A stretch of 64,000 bases of DNA from Paucibacter aquatile. Lineage in GTDB: Bacteria > Pseudomonadota > Gammaproteobacteria > Burkholderiales > Burkholderiaceae_C. The DNA lies in contig NZ_POSP01000003.1 in NCBI RefSeq assembly GCF_002885975.1, forward strand, positions 558,001 to 622,000, written 5' to 3'. Position 1 is the first letter of the stretch, and every line of letters begins with the position of its first letter. The notes beneath the pieces were generated by a model. That model made no database searches. It was not told the DNA's origin and was given only the letters and a program-made list of their open reading frames with translations. Made by a program: the position numbers and the translations under genes. This document shows positions 1-8,666 of the stretch, in pieces.

Positions 1-1077
1 GGTCTGGCCCTGGAACTGCGGGTCCAGCACCTTGGCCGAGAGCACGAAGGAGGCACGCGAGAACACATCGTCCGGCATCAGCTTGACGCCCTTGGGCAGC
101 AGGCTGTGCAGCTCGATGAAGCTCTTGATGGCGCCGAACAGGCCGTCTTTCAAACCCGATTCATGCGTGCCGCCGGCCACCGTGGGGATCAGGTTGACAT
201 AGCTCTCCCGCATGGTCTGGCCTTCTTCGGTGAAGGCCACGCACCAGGCAGCGCCCTCGCCTTCGGCGAAGTTCTCGGTCTCGCTGCGGCCGGCGTACTG
301 CTCGCCTTCGAACAGCGGGATCAGCGGATCGGCCGTCAGGGTCTGCTGCAGGTAGTCGCGCAAGCCGCCCTTGTAGGACCAGGTCTGCACATCGCCGGTT
401 TTCTCATTCGTCAGCGTGACGATGACGCCCGGCATCAGCACGGCCTTGCTGCGCAGCAGATGGACCAGCTCGTTCTTGGGCAGCTCGGCGCTTTCGAAAT
501 ACTTCGCATCGGGCCAGACGCGCACCGTCGTGCCCTGCTTGCGGTCGCCGCGCTCGGCTTTGCGGGTCGTGACCGGCTCGACCACATCGCCATTCTCGAA
601 GGCCAGGCTGGCCACTTCGCCGCCGCGCCAGACCGTCACCTCCAGGCGCTTGGCCAAGGCATTCGTGACGCTGACGCCGACGCCGTGCAGGCCGCCCGAG
701 AAGCTGTAGGCGCCGCCCGAGCCCTTGTCGAACTTGCCGCCGGCATGCAGGCGGGTGAAGACGATCTCGACCACGGGCACGCCCTCTTCGGGGTGCAGGC
801 CGAAGGGGATGCCGCGGCCGTCGTCGGCGATGGAGATGGAGCCGTCGCTGTGCTGGATCAGGTCGATGCGCTTGCCGAAACCGGCCAGGGCCTCGTCGGC
901 CGCGTTGTCAATGACCTCCTGGATGGTGTGCAGGGGGTTGTCGGTCCGGGTGTACATGCCCGGGCGCTGCTTGACCGGCTCCAGGCCTTTGAGCACGCGG
1001 ATCGAGCCCTCGCCATAGCTGCCGGGCGTGGCGGAGGGGGAATTGGGGGTGGAGGAGGAGGAAGCTTTGGTGGCCAT
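1..1077 (-). CDS. parE: DNA topoisomerase IV subunit B (partial, C-terminus outside window)
   Basis: This is the N-terminal 359 codons of the ATPase subunit of topoisomerase IV, which decatenates daughter chromosomes with ParC. The GHKL ATPase fold is clear: QEVIDNAADEA with the catalytic Glu near residue 54, DDGRGIP near 85-91, and the glycine-rich GGLHGVGVSVTNA lid near 128-140, followed by the transducer domain. The start is the ATG at 1077, after which a Ser/Pro-rich leader of about 20 residues precedes the first conserved block. The gene runs off the left edge. It is divergent from the amidohydrolase-like gene across an 87-base gap. GyrB is the alternative; the short unconserved N-terminus and the MYTRTDNPLH block favour ParE. 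Confidence 0.93.
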   Translation of the reverse strand, partial: MATKASSSSTPNSPSATPGSYGEGSIRVLKGLEPVKQRPGMYTRTDNPLHTIQEVIDNAADEALAGFGKRIDLIQHSDGSISIADDGRGIPFGLHPEEGVPVVEIVFTRLHAGGKFDKGSGGAYSFSGGLHGVGVSVTNALAKRLEVTVWRGGEVASLAFENGDVVEPVTTRKAERGDRKQGTTVRVWPDAKYFESAELPKNELVHLLRSKAVLMPGVIVTLTNEKTGDVQTWSYKGGLRDYLQQTLTADPLIPLFEGEQYAGRSETENFAEGEGAAWCVAFTEEGQTMRESYVNLIPTVAGGTHESGLKDGLFGAIKSFIELHSLLPKGVKLMPDDVFSRASFVLSAKVLDPQFQGQT

Positions 1078-1164
1078 GGGGGCGGATTCTAGGGTTTGCC
1101 TGGGAGGCGCCCAGCAAAACGGGCTTGAGGTGTGCACTCTCAAACTCGCTACCATGCCCGGCCT

Positions 1165-2508
1165 ATGCCCGCATTTGCCCTCGCCTTGTTCTTCGCTTCT
1201 CCCCGCCCCCTGCCTCGCCCGGCCGGCGCCGGCGCGGCCGCCCTGGCTCTCGCACTCTTTGCCGCACCCAGCTCGGCCCAGCCGCCCATCGCCGACGAGC
1301 TGCGCCCCGGCGCCTCGGTGACCATGGAGCTGAAGAACGCCGAGTGGTTCGACGGCCAGGGCTTTCGCAGCGGCACCCTCTACGTCAAAGACGGCAAATT
1401 CACCAGCCAGAAGATCAAAAAAGCCCAACGGCGCATGAACCTCAAGGGTCAGTTCCTGATCCCGCCCCTGGCCGACGCCCACAACCACAACCTGCAAAAT
1501 GCCTGGGCCTGGGGCCGCTACGGCCAAGGCTATCTGCGCGACGGCGTGTTCTACGCCCTGATGCAATGCGCCGAGCCCAAGGGCGCCGGGGCCGTGCGCC
1601 CCTTGGCCGCCGCGGGCGCGCAGGCGGCCGGGCCCGAGCTGGTGTTTGTGACGGCCTGCATCACCTCGTCTGACGGGCAGCCCCTGGCCCAGCTGCTGGC
1701 CGAGGACCCGAATTCACCGGGCCCCAAACCCAAGCCCGAGGACCACATCGATAAAACCGTGCTGGTCATGGACAGCCTGGAACAGGTCGAAAAGAAATGG
1801 CCCCTGGTGCAGGCGCGCAAGAGTGAGGCCTTGAAGCTCATGCTGAGCCGCTCGGAGAGCCCCGAGCTCCACGCCGACCCCAAGCAGTTCGGCCGCCTGG
1901 GCCTGAAGCCCGAACTGCCGGCCGCCATCGCCAAAAAAGCCTTGCAAGACCGCCTGCTGGTGATCGCCCAGGCCGACACCGCCGCCGATTTCAATATCGC
2001 CGTGCAGGCCGGCGCACACTGGATCGCCCGTCTGCCGGGCCTCTACTTCTTCGAAGGCACGGGCGCCGAGACCTACCGCATCAGCCCCGAGATGGCCGCC
2101 GAGGCCGCCCGCCGCAAGGTGGCCGTCATCACCGCCACCGCGGCCAGCGAGCTGTTCCGCATGTCGCCCGAGCAGCTGACCAAGGTGCGCGCCCAGCAGG
2201 CCGACAATCTGCGCACCCTGCAGGCGGCCGGCGTGCCTTTGCTGATCGGCTCGGATCTGTTCCATGGCTCCGTGCTGGGCGAGCTGCGCAACCTGGACCG
2301 TCTGGGCGTGATCGGCCGCCCGCAGCTGCTCAAGATGGCCACCATCACCACGCCCCATGTGCTCTTTCCCAAGCGCCGCCTGGGTTGCTTCGAACCGGGC
2401 TGCGAAGCCAGCTTCCTGCTGCTGCCCGCCAACCCGATCCAGGATCTGGACGCGCTGAGCAAGATCCAGATGCGGGTGCGTCAAGGACGGGTGCTGGGCG
2501 CCGGCTGA
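1165..2508 (+). CDS. Secreted amidohydrolase-like protein (probable degenerate metal site)
   Basis: The protein has 447 residues and resembles imidazolonepropionase-like members of the amidohydrolase superfamily. The chosen ATG gives a signal-peptide-like N-terminus (hydrophobic Ala/Leu stretch ending SSAQ near residue 39), so it is probably periplasmic; an in-frame GTG 33 bases upstream is less likely. The strand-1 metal motif is present (DAHNHN, His106/His108), as is the terminal Asp (IGSD, Asp363) and the ELRNLDRLGV helix. The strand-5 and strand-6 histidines expected as VHAH and IEH read VIAQ (265-268) and IARL (286-289). The family assignment is firm at fold level. Activity and substrate are unknown, and it may have lost the usual binuclear chemistry. 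Confidence 0.7.
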   Translation: MPAFALALFFASPRPLPRPAGAGAAALALALFAAPSSAQPPIADELRPGASVTMELKNAEWFDGQGFRSGTLYVKDGKFTSQKIKKAQRRMNLKGQFLIPPLADAHNHNLQNAWAWGRYGQGYLRDGVFYALMQCAEPKGAGAVRPLAAAGAQAAGPELVFVTACITSSDGQPLAQLLAEDPNSPGPKPKPEDHIDKTVLVMDSLEQVEKKWPLVQARKSEALKLMLSRSESPELHADPKQFGRLGLKPELPAAIAKKALQDRLLVIAQADTAADFNIAVQAGAHWIARLPGLYFFEGTGAETYRISPEMAAEAARRKVAVITATAASELFRMSPEQLTKVRAQQADNLRTLQAAGVPLLIGSDLFHGSVLGELRNLDRLGVIGRPQLLKMATITTPHVLFPKRRLGCFEPGCEASFLLLPANPIQDLDALSKIQMRVRQGRVLGAG

Positions 2509-2551
2509 CCCCAGGCCCCGCAGGGTGGGCTGCTTTGGTTAAAGTCCACGG

Positions 2552-3787
2552 ATGAACGCCAGCATCACGTCACCGGCCGCGCCGCGACTGTCCATGTTCC
2601 AGGTGCTGCTCTGCGGCGCCATGATCGTGACCCTGTCCATGGGCATACGCCACGGCTTCGGCCTGTGGCTGCAACCCATCACCATGGACCGGGGCTGGAC
2701 GCGCGAGACCTTTGCCTTCGCTCTGGCCGTGCAGAACATCGCCTGGGGCGTGGCCGGGCCCTTCACCGGCATGCTGGCCGACCGCTTCGGCCCGTTCCGC
2801 GTGCTGGCCGTGGGTGGCCTGCTTTACGCCCTGGGCCTGGTGCTGATGGCACTGTCGACTTCGGGTCTGGCCTTCACCGGCAGCGCGGGGCTTTTGATCG
2901 GCATTGCCCAATCGGGCACCACCTACGCGGTGATCTACGGCGTGATCGGCCGCAATGTGCCGGCCGACAAGCGTTCCTGGGCCATGGGCGTGGCAGCGGC
3001 TGCGGGCTCCTTCGGCCAATTCCTGATGGTGCCGGTGGAAAACTGGCTGATTGCCTCGACCGGCTGGCAGAACGCGCTCTTTATCCTCGCCTGCGCTGCC
3101 CTGATCATCCTGCCCCTGGCCCTGGGCCTGCGTGAGCCGCAGGTCGTTAAGCCGGTGCACAGCCATTCGCAGAGCATCGTTCAAGCCTTGCGCGAGGCTT
3201 TCGGCTACCGCAGCTTCCAGCTTTTGATGGCCGGCTATTTCGTCTGCGGCTTCCAAGTCGTGTTCATCGGCGTGCACATGCCCAGCTACCTCAAGGACCA
3301 GGGCCTGTCGCCCCAGGTGGCCACTTATGCCCTGGCACTGATCGGCCTCTTCAATGTGTTTGGCACCTACGGGGCCGGCGTGCTGGGCCAGCGCTATCCC
3401 AAGCGCTACCTGCTCTCGGCCATCTACGGCCTGCGCTCGGTGGCCATCGTCACCTTCCTGCTCACGCCACTGACGCCGACGTCGGTCTACCTCTTCTCGG
3501 CGGTGATGGGCGTGCTGTGGCTGTCGACCGTGCCGCCGACCAATGCGGTGCTGGCGCAGATCTTCGGCGTGCAGCACATGTCCATGCTCAGCGGTTTCGT
3601 ATTCCTGAGCCACCAGGTGGGCAGCTTCCTGGGCGTCTGGCTGGGCGGCAAACTCTACGACAGCACGGGCAGCTACGACATGGTCTGGTGGCTGGCCGTG
3701 GCCCTGGGCGTGGCCGCAGCCCTGGTGAACCTGCCGGTGCGTGAAGGCCCGATCTCGCGCGGCGAGCCGCGCCCCCAAGCCGCATGA
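2552..3787 (+). CDS. MFS transporter
   Basis: The 411-residue protein has about 12 hydrophobic segments and the layout of the major facilitator superfamily. The loop 2-3 signature is visible as GMLADRFGPFRVL near residues 74-86. The N-terminal part (GFGLWLQPI, followed by RGWTRETFAFA) resembles the oxalate/formate and monocarboxylate-like MFS carriers. Substrate cannot be read from sequence. The stop overlaps the start of a 47-codon membrane ORF (ATGA), and a methyltransferase follows 3 bases later, so the three are probably one transcription unit with translational coupling. Confidence 0.85.
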   Translation: MNASITSPAAPRLSMFQVLLCGAMIVTLSMGIRHGFGLWLQPITMDRGWTRETFAFALAVQNIAWGVAGPFTGMLADRFGPFRVLAVGGLLYALGLVLMALSTSGLAFTGSAGLLIGIAQSGTTYAVIYGVIGRNVPADKRSWAMGVAAAAGSFGQFLMVPVENWLIASTGWQNALFILACAALIILPLALGLREPQVVKPVHSHSQSIVQALREAFGYRSFQLLMAGYFVCGFQVVFIGVHMPSYLKDQGLSPQVATYALALIGLFNVFGTYGAGVLGQRYPKRYLLSAIYGLRSVAIVTFLLTPLTPTSVYLFSAVMGVLWLSTVPPTNAVLAQIFGVQHMSMLSGFVFLSHQVGSFLGVWLGGKLYDSTGSYDMVWWLAVALGVAAALVNLPVREGPISRGEPRPQAA

Positions 3788-3927
3788 GTCCGAGCCAGCT
3801 TTCCGCCAAGATCAAGCCGGCGCTGCGCTGGGCGCTGATCCTGCTGGTGCTGGGCCTGGTGTTTCTGGCCTACCTACAGCCGGCGCTGATGGTGCAGTTG
3901 TCCGAACAGCTCTGGGCCTGCTTTTGA
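3784..3927 (+). CDS. Small single-pass membrane protein, 47 aa
   Basis: The ATG overlaps the MFS stop codon by four bases, and the TGA lies two bases before the methyltransferase ATG. The peptide has a basic N-terminus (MSPSQLSAKIKPALRW), one strongly hydrophobic segment at about residues 17-33 (ALILLVLGLVFLAYL) and a short polar tail. There is no recognisable domain. The tight packing on both sides and the typical small-membrane-protein composition argue that it is translated. It could modulate the MFS protein, but that is inference from position only. Confidence 0.6.
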   Translation: MSPSQLSAKIKPALRWALILLVLGLVFLAYLQPALMVQLSEQLWACF

Positions 3928-3929
3928 GC

Positions 3930-4490
3930 ATGGGTGCTGAAGTCTCCCCCTGGCTGCGCCGCTGGGCGCAAGCGCAACGCGCCGGTGCCACGGCCCTGGA
4001 TCTGGCCTGCGGCTCCGGCCGCCACCTGCACTATCTGGCCGCCCAAGGCATGAAGGTCTGCGGCGTCGACCGGGATGCAGCGGCACTCGCCGCCTCTGAA
4101 GGCCTGGCAGCAGAGCTGATCTGCGCCGACATCGAGAACGGCCCCTGGCCGCTGAGCGGCCGGCAGTTCGACCTGGTGCTGGTCAGCAACTACCTGTGGC
4201 GGCCGCTGTTCCAGCAAATCCGCGAGGCCGTGGCGCCAGGTGGTTGGCTGATCTACGAAACCTTTGCCCTCGGCCAGCACACCATCGGCCGTCCGGCGCG
4301 GCCGGATTTTCTGCTTCAGCCCGGTGAACTGCTGAGCCTGTGCCAGGGCTTGCGCATCGTCGCGTTTGAAGATGGCTTCGAAAAAGGCCGCGAGGGCGTC
4401 AACCCGCGCTATGTCCAGCGCGTTGCCGCTGTTTGCGAAGCGCCGAGCGCCACTGCGGGCACTGTTTTTCAGGCCTATGCACTCGATTGA
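3930..4490 (+). CDS. Class I SAM-dependent methyltransferase (TehB-like)
   Basis: The 186-residue protein has motif I LDLACGSGRH at residues 23-32, an acidic residue ending strand 2 (CGVDRD), a motif II-like ICADIENGPWPL and the APGGWLIYETF strand. This is the short methyltransferase architecture seen in TehB-type proteins. The ATG at 3930 was preferred over upstream in-frame codons because it sits just after the 47-codon ORF and leaves a normal N-terminal helix. The substrate is unknown. dapA follows after 67 bases. Confidence 0.8.
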   Translation: MGAEVSPWLRRWAQAQRAGATALDLACGSGRHLHYLAAQGMKVCGVDRDAAALAASEGLAAELICADIENGPWPLSGRQFDLVLVSNYLWRPLFQQIREAVAPGGWLIYETFALGQHTIGRPARPDFLLQPGELLSLCQGLRIVAFEDGFEKGREGVNPRYVQRVAAVCEAPSATAGTVFQAYALD

Positions 4491-4557
4491 GTCGCCCGGC
4501 CCCGAGCGCACACGCGCCGCTGAGTAGAATCCACCGCATCACATAGGACATTCCTCC

Positions 4558-5439
4558 ATGAACCCGATTGTTGGCAGCATCGTTGCGCTCGTGACGCCGA
4601 TGCAAGAAGACGGCAGCGTTGACTACCCGGCCCTGCGCGGCCTGATCGACTGGCACATCACCGAAGGCACCGACTGCATCTGCGTCGTCGGCACGACCGG
4701 CGAGTCCCCCACGGTCAGCATGGAAGAAAACCGCCAGATCATCCAGGCGGCCGTCGAGCATGCCCGTGGCCGCGTGCCCATCATGGCCGGCACCGGCGCC
4801 AACAGCACCTCGGAAGCGATCGAGCTGAGCCGTTTCGCCAAGGAAGTCGGCGCCGACTGCACCCTGTCGGTCGTGCCCTACTACAACAAGCCCTCGCAAG
4901 AAGGCATCTACCAGCATTACAAGGCCATCGCCGAGGCCGTCGACATCCCCATGATGTTGTACAACGTGCCCGGCCGCACCGTGGCCGATATGGCCCCCGA
5001 GACCACCTTGCGCTGCGCCAGCCTGCCCGGCGTCTTCGGCGTCAAGGAAGCGACCGGCAATATCGAGCGCGCAGCCCAGCTGATCAAGGCCGCCCCCAAG
5101 GGTTTCCACATCTACTCGGGCGACGACGGCACGGCCATCGCCCTGATGCTGCTGGGCGGCAGCGGCAATGTCAGCGTGACCGCCAATGTGGCACCGCGCG
5201 CCATGCACGAGCTGTGCAAGGCGGCCCTGGCCGGCAATATCGCTGAGGCCCGCCGCATCCACTTCCAGCTGCTGAGCCTGCACAAGCATTTGTTCTGCGA
5301 ACCCAGCCCCTCGGCCGCCAAGTGGGCGCTGTCGCAGCTGGGCCGCATCAAGAACCAGCTGCGCCTGCCCATCGTGCCGCTGACCGAAGCCGGTCAGGCC
5401 CAGGTTGGCGCCGCCATGCGCGAAGCCGGCCTGTTCTGA
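4558..5439 (+). CDS. dapA: 4-hydroxy-tetrahydrodipicolinate synthase
   Basis: DapA condenses pyruvate with aspartate semialdehyde, the first committed step of lysine and meso-diaminopimelate synthesis. The 293-residue TIM barrel carries GTTGES (45-50), the YYNKPSQEG loop, the active-site Tyr in MMLYNVPGRT (about 135) and the Schiff-base Lys in FGVKEATG (Lys163). Length is typical of the family. A possible -10 element (TAGAAT) lies about 30 bases before the ATG. bamC follows after about 140 bases, the order commonly seen in proteobacteria. Confidence 0.95.
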   Translation: MNPIVGSIVALVTPMQEDGSVDYPALRGLIDWHITEGTDCICVVGTTGESPTVSMEENRQIIQAAVEHARGRVPIMAGTGANSTSEAIELSRFAKEVGADCTLSVVPYYNKPSQEGIYQHYKAIAEAVDIPMMLYNVPGRTVADMAPETTLRCASLPGVFGVKEATGNIERAAQLIKAAPKGFHIYSGDDGTAIALMLLGGSGNVSVTANVAPRAMHELCKAALAGNIAEARRIHFQLLSLHKHLFCEPSPSAAKWALSQLGRIKNQLRLPIVPLTEAGQAQVGAAMREAGLF

Positions 5440-5576
5440 ACCGACGCGGCGCGCGATTTGCCTTGATCACCGTTTCCAGTCTGCTCTAATCCGCACCAGC
5501 TTTGCACGCCATCCGCCCCTCGGGGCCGGCTCGCAGGGTTCAACCATCGCTCCCTTGTCCCCCGGAGATGTCTAGC

Positions 5577-6764
5577 GTGACTCGTTCCTCCTCTTTTGTT
5601 TCTTCCTCGGCCACTCCGGTGCGCCTGGCCTGCCTGCTCATGCTGGGTTCGCTGGCCGCCTGCAGCACGACGGACGGCATCTTTTCCTCGGACAAGGTCG
5701 ATTACCGCGCCAACGCCCGCCAGACTGCCGGCCTGGACGTGCCGCCGGACCTGACTCAGCTGGCCCGTGACAGCCGCAGCGGCAACGCCAGCGGCTCGGT
5801 CAGCGCCAATGCCTTGCAGCAAGCCAATGCCGCCCCCAAGGTCAGCACCAGCGGCCTGAGCCCGGCCAACACCGTGGCTCTGAACGCGATCGGTGATCTG
5901 CGCCTCGAGCGCAACGCCGACACCCGCTGGCTGCGCAGCTCGCTGACGCCCGAGCAACTCTGGCCCCAGCTGCGCGAGTTCTGGCAACAACGCGGCTTCG
6001 AGCTGACCAAGGACGCCGCCGAAGTCGGCGTCATGGAAACCAACTGGAACGAAAACCGCGCCAAGCTGCCGCAGGACATCATCCGCTCCACCATCGGCAA
6101 GGTCTTCGACGGCCTGTACTCGACCGGTGAACGCGATATGTTCCGCACCCGCATCGAGCGCACGGCCGACGGCAAAGGCACCGAGATCTTCATCAGCCAC
6201 CGCGGCATGATCGAGGTCTATACGGGCCCGCAGAAAGACAACACCGCCTGGCAACCTCGCCCCAGCGACCCGCAGCTGGAAGCCGAGTTGCTGTCCCGCC
6301 TGATGCTCAAGCTGGGCGCCAAGGAAGAGTTGGCCAAGGCCGCCGTGGCCGATGTGCCGGCTGCCGCCCCGGGCAAGAACGCCGCGCCGACCGCCGTCAT
6401 CGCCGCCGGTCGCCCGCTGTCGGAAGTGCCGGATGCCATCGCCGTCAACGAGGGCTTCGAGCGCGCCTGGCGCCGCGTGGGCCAGTCGCTGGATCGCCAT
6501 GGCTTCACCGTGGAAGACCGCGACCGCAAGCTCGGCCTGTTCTTCCTGCGCTATGCCGACCCGAACCAGGCCGGCAAGGAAGAGCCCAACTTCTTCGAAC
6601 GCCTGTTCAGCGGCGACAAGGCCACCACGGCCACCCGCTACCGCGTGTCGGTCAAGTCGGAAGGCGAGAAGTCGACCGTCACCGTGCTGGACGACAAGGG
6701 CCAGCAGCAGACCAACGAGATCGCCAAGCGCATCCTCAATCTGCTGATGGACGATCTGCGCTGA
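5577..6764 (+). CDS. bamC: Outer membrane protein assembly factor BamC (lipoprotein)
   Basis: BamC is a lipoprotein of the BAM complex that inserts beta-barrel proteins into the outer membrane. The sequence has a signal with lipobox LAAC (Cys29 from the chosen start), then the conserved stretch KVDYR and LDVPPDLTQL, and two helix-grip domains, the second ending in VLDDKGQQQTNEIAKRILNLL. The GTG at 5577 was chosen because CGGAG sits nine bases upstream; an ATG nine bases earlier is directly against that site. A strong terminator follows. Confidence 0.88.
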   Translation: MTRSSSFVSSSATPVRLACLLMLGSLAACSTTDGIFSSDKVDYRANARQTAGLDVPPDLTQLARDSRSGNASGSVSANALQQANAAPKVSTSGLSPANTVALNAIGDLRLERNADTRWLRSSLTPEQLWPQLREFWQQRGFELTKDAAEVGVMETNWNENRAKLPQDIIRSTIGKVFDGLYSTGERDMFRTRIERTADGKGTEIFISHRGMIEVYTGPQKDNTAWQPRPSDPQLEAELLSRLMLKLGAKEELAKAAVADVPAAAPGKNAAPTAVIAAGRPLSEVPDAIAVNEGFERAWRRVGQSLDRHGFTVEDRDRKLGLFFLRYADPNQAGKEEPNFFERLFSGDKATTATRYRVSVKSEGEKSTVTVLDDKGQQQTNEIAKRILNLLMDDLR

Positions 6765-6796
6765 TCCGAGCCACCCGGCTCCTCGGCATGAGCGCC

Positions 6797-6826
6797 GCCG
6801 CCCCATCGGGTGGGCGGCGTTTTTTC
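6797..6826 (+). terminator. Rho-independent terminator after bamC
   Basis: A perfect 8-bp stem (CGCCGCCC / GGGCGGCG) with an 8-base loop is followed by six T residues, 33 bases after the bamC stop. It should separate dapA-bamC from the downstream MBL hydrolase gene. Confidence 0.9.
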
Positions 6827-6867
6827 TGAGCTGAGCTCTTTCAAGCCAAACACGGAGCGATCAAGGC

Positions 6868-7659
6868 ATGCGTTTTTGCAGCTTGGGCAGCGGCAGCGGC
6901 GGCAATGCCACGCTGATCGAAGCCAGCCAGGGCATCACCCAGACGCAAATCCTGGTGGACTGCGGCTTCAGCTTGCACGAGCTGAACCGGCGCCTGCTGC
7001 GCGCCGGCAGCGCACCCGAGGCCTTGAGCGCCGTCTTCATCACCCACGAGCATGGCGACCATGCCGGCTGCGTGATCAAGCTGGCACAAGCCCACCGCAT
7101 CCCGATCTGGACCAGCCGCGGCACCTGGAGCGCGATTGAGCGCCGCGCCGCCGATCTGGCCGGCTTTGAGCGCAAGCTGCTGCACTTCACCCGCAGCGGC
7201 GACACCCTGGAACTGGGCGACCTGCAGCTGCAGCCCTTTGCCGTGCCACACGATGCCGAGGAGCCGCTGCAATTGCGCTGCAACGACGGTTTGAAGCATC
7301 TGGGTGTGCTCACCGACCTCGGCCATGTCTGCGCCAGCGTGATCCACGCGCTGCAAGGCCTGGACGCCCTGCTGCTCGAATGCAACCACGACGAGGCGCT
7401 GCTGCGCGCCTCCAACTATCCGGCCAGCCTCAAACGCCGCATCCTCGGCACCCACGGCCACCTCTCCAACGAGGCCAGTGCCGAGTTGCTGAGTGCACTG
7501 CTGCACCCAAAGCTCGGCCCGGTCGCCGCCGCCCATCTGAGCGAGCGCAACAACCGCCCCGACCTGGCTGCCGCCGCGGTGGCGGCGGTGCGCGGCTGCC
7601 GCCCCGAAGACGTTCCCGTGGCCTCACAAGCCGAGGGCCTGGACTGGATCACAGTCTAG
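6868..7659 (+). CDS. MBL-fold metallohydrolase (YycJ/WalJ-like)
   Basis: The 263-residue metallo-beta-lactamase-fold protein opens with MRFCSLGSGSGGNATL, the hallmark of the YycJ subfamily. It has the zinc-binding motif HEHGDH at 60-65, then VPHDAEE, LLECNHDEALL, THGHLSNE and a C-terminal HLSERNN. Family members are putative exonucleases or nucleic-acid-associated hydrolases; the function here is not established. It begins 41 bases after the bamC terminator and so probably has its own promoter. The start is the first ATG and matches the family N-terminus. Confidence 0.85.
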   Translation: MRFCSLGSGSGGNATLIEASQGITQTQILVDCGFSLHELNRRLLRAGSAPEALSAVFITHEHGDHAGCVIKLAQAHRIPIWTSRGTWSAIERRAADLAGFERKLLHFTRSGDTLELGDLQLQPFAVPHDAEEPLQLRCNDGLKHLGVLTDLGHVCASVIHALQGLDALLLECNHDEALLRASNYPASLKRRILGTHGHLSNEASAELLSALLHPKLGPVAAAHLSERNNRPDLAAAAVAAVRGCRPEDVPVASQAEGLDWITV

Positions 7660-7689
7660 GAGACTGCCTTTTTCCAAAACGACAGACGT

Positions 7690-7724
7690 AAAAAAACCGC
7701 CGAGCCTTGCGGCCGGGCGGTTCT
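7690..7724 (-). terminator. Terminator of the small lipoprotein gene (possibly bidirectional)
   Basis: A 7-bp stem AACCGCC / GGCGGTT (7695-7701 and 7716-7722) is flanked on the minus-strand 3' side by a T-rich run. The plus side has TTCTTT, so it may also stop transcription from the MBL hydrolase gene. Confidence 0.8.
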
Positions 7725-7744
7725 TTCAAGTACTCGGAGACCGA

Positions 7745-7951
7745 TTACTTGCTGGCAGCAGCCGAAGCAGCGTCAGCAGCGGCAGGAGCCGAAGCGTCAG
7801 CAGCGGGAGCCGAAGCTTCCATGGCGGGAGCCGAAGCAGGAGCCGAAGCTTCCACAGCGGGAGCGGCCACGGGAGCGGCTTCTTCCTTCTTGCCGCAAGC
7901 GGTCAGAGCAACAGCAGCCAGCACAGCAGCCAACAGGATCGACTTGTTCAT
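7745..7951 (-). CDS. Small Ala/Pro/Ser-rich lipoprotein, 68 aa
   Basis: The start at 7951 follows GAGGACA at good spacing. The peptide has a type II signal with lipobox LTAC (Cys19), then GKKEE and a low-complexity tail built from repeated EASAPA / DASAPA units. The repetition is also visible in the DNA as recurring GGAGCCGAAGC blocks. Asp is absent at position +2 (Gly instead), consistent with outer-membrane sorting. No function can be assigned; similar short alanine-rich lipoproteins occur in Burkholderiales. It is monocistronic with its own terminator. Confidence 0.75.
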   Translation of the reverse strand: MNKSILLAAVLAAVALTACGKKEEAAPVAAPAVEASAPASAPAMEASAPAADASAPAAADAASAAASK

Positions 7952-8129
7952 ACTTGTCCTCAAAATTCGTTAAACGAAGATGCAATTACCGGTAATTTTT
8001 TGAAGCCACTCAATGTCGCCTTCGCTTTTCAGCGCCGCGGCATCGGAAACTTCGGCATGACAAGGCAAGGAAAACCTCGAGCGCTTTCTTCACCTAGCCC
8101 TTAATTATAGCCATTGCTTTTGGCATCTT

Positions 8130-8666
8130 TTACAGGCCCAGGGTGGTCGATGCAAAGCTTTCGTAAGAATGTTGTGCGATCACGTCAAACCAATCCTTCC
8201 ATCGCACAAATTCCGAGGCCTCGAAAGACACACTGCCGCGCCAGTTGCGCGTACTCATCAAGCGCAGCGTGATCTGAGTCGCGGGTGAACGAGCCCAGAA
8301 CAGCGCCGCCGGCCCACCTGGCCCGACCGCCGCCATGGCCTCCAGCTCGAAGACCCGAGCCTGCACCGCATGGCCATAACGCCCACGCCAAGCGACAAAT
8401 CGCGGATGGGCACGCCGCACACCGTCGAACTGAGGCGCCAGCAAATGCAGGCGGCGGCTGGCGGGTGCGGCCCGAACCCAGTCGCTCAGCAGGTCCAGCA
8501 GCCCAACCTCTGACCAGGGCCAAACGCCGAAATCCGGATCGAAGGCGCCGAGCTCGGTGCAGCCCTGCGCGCAGGCTTGCTCGATCGCGAGCCGCAAGGC
8601 CTGCTGAAACTCGGCCCGGCCGGTGAATTCACCGGCTTGCAGCTCTGAAGCGGGCGACGTTGCCAA
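8130..8666 (-). CDS. Hypothetical protein (DUF7931-like), coupled to roxA
   Basis: The 178-residue soluble protein appears related to the DUF7931 family. No membrane segments or catalytic motifs are evident. The start is an unusual TTG lying immediately after the TGA of the upstream gene: a GGAGG Shine-Dalgarno sequence sits 5 bases before it, and no in-frame ATG occurs until deep in the protein. The arrangement strongly implies translational coupling to the ribosomal oxygenase. The sequence shows alternating hydrophobic patterns and conserved-looking Trp residues (VWPWSEV, FVRWKDWF). Confidence 0.7.
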   Translation of the reverse strand: MATSPASELQAGEFTGRAEFQQALRLAIEQACAQGCTELGAFDPDFGVWPWSEVGLLDLLSDWVRAAPASRRLHLLAPQFDGVRRAHPRFVAWRGRYGHAVQARVFELEAMAAVGPGGPAALFWARSPATQITLRLMSTRNWRGSVSFEASEFVRWKDWFDVIAQHSYESFASTTLGL

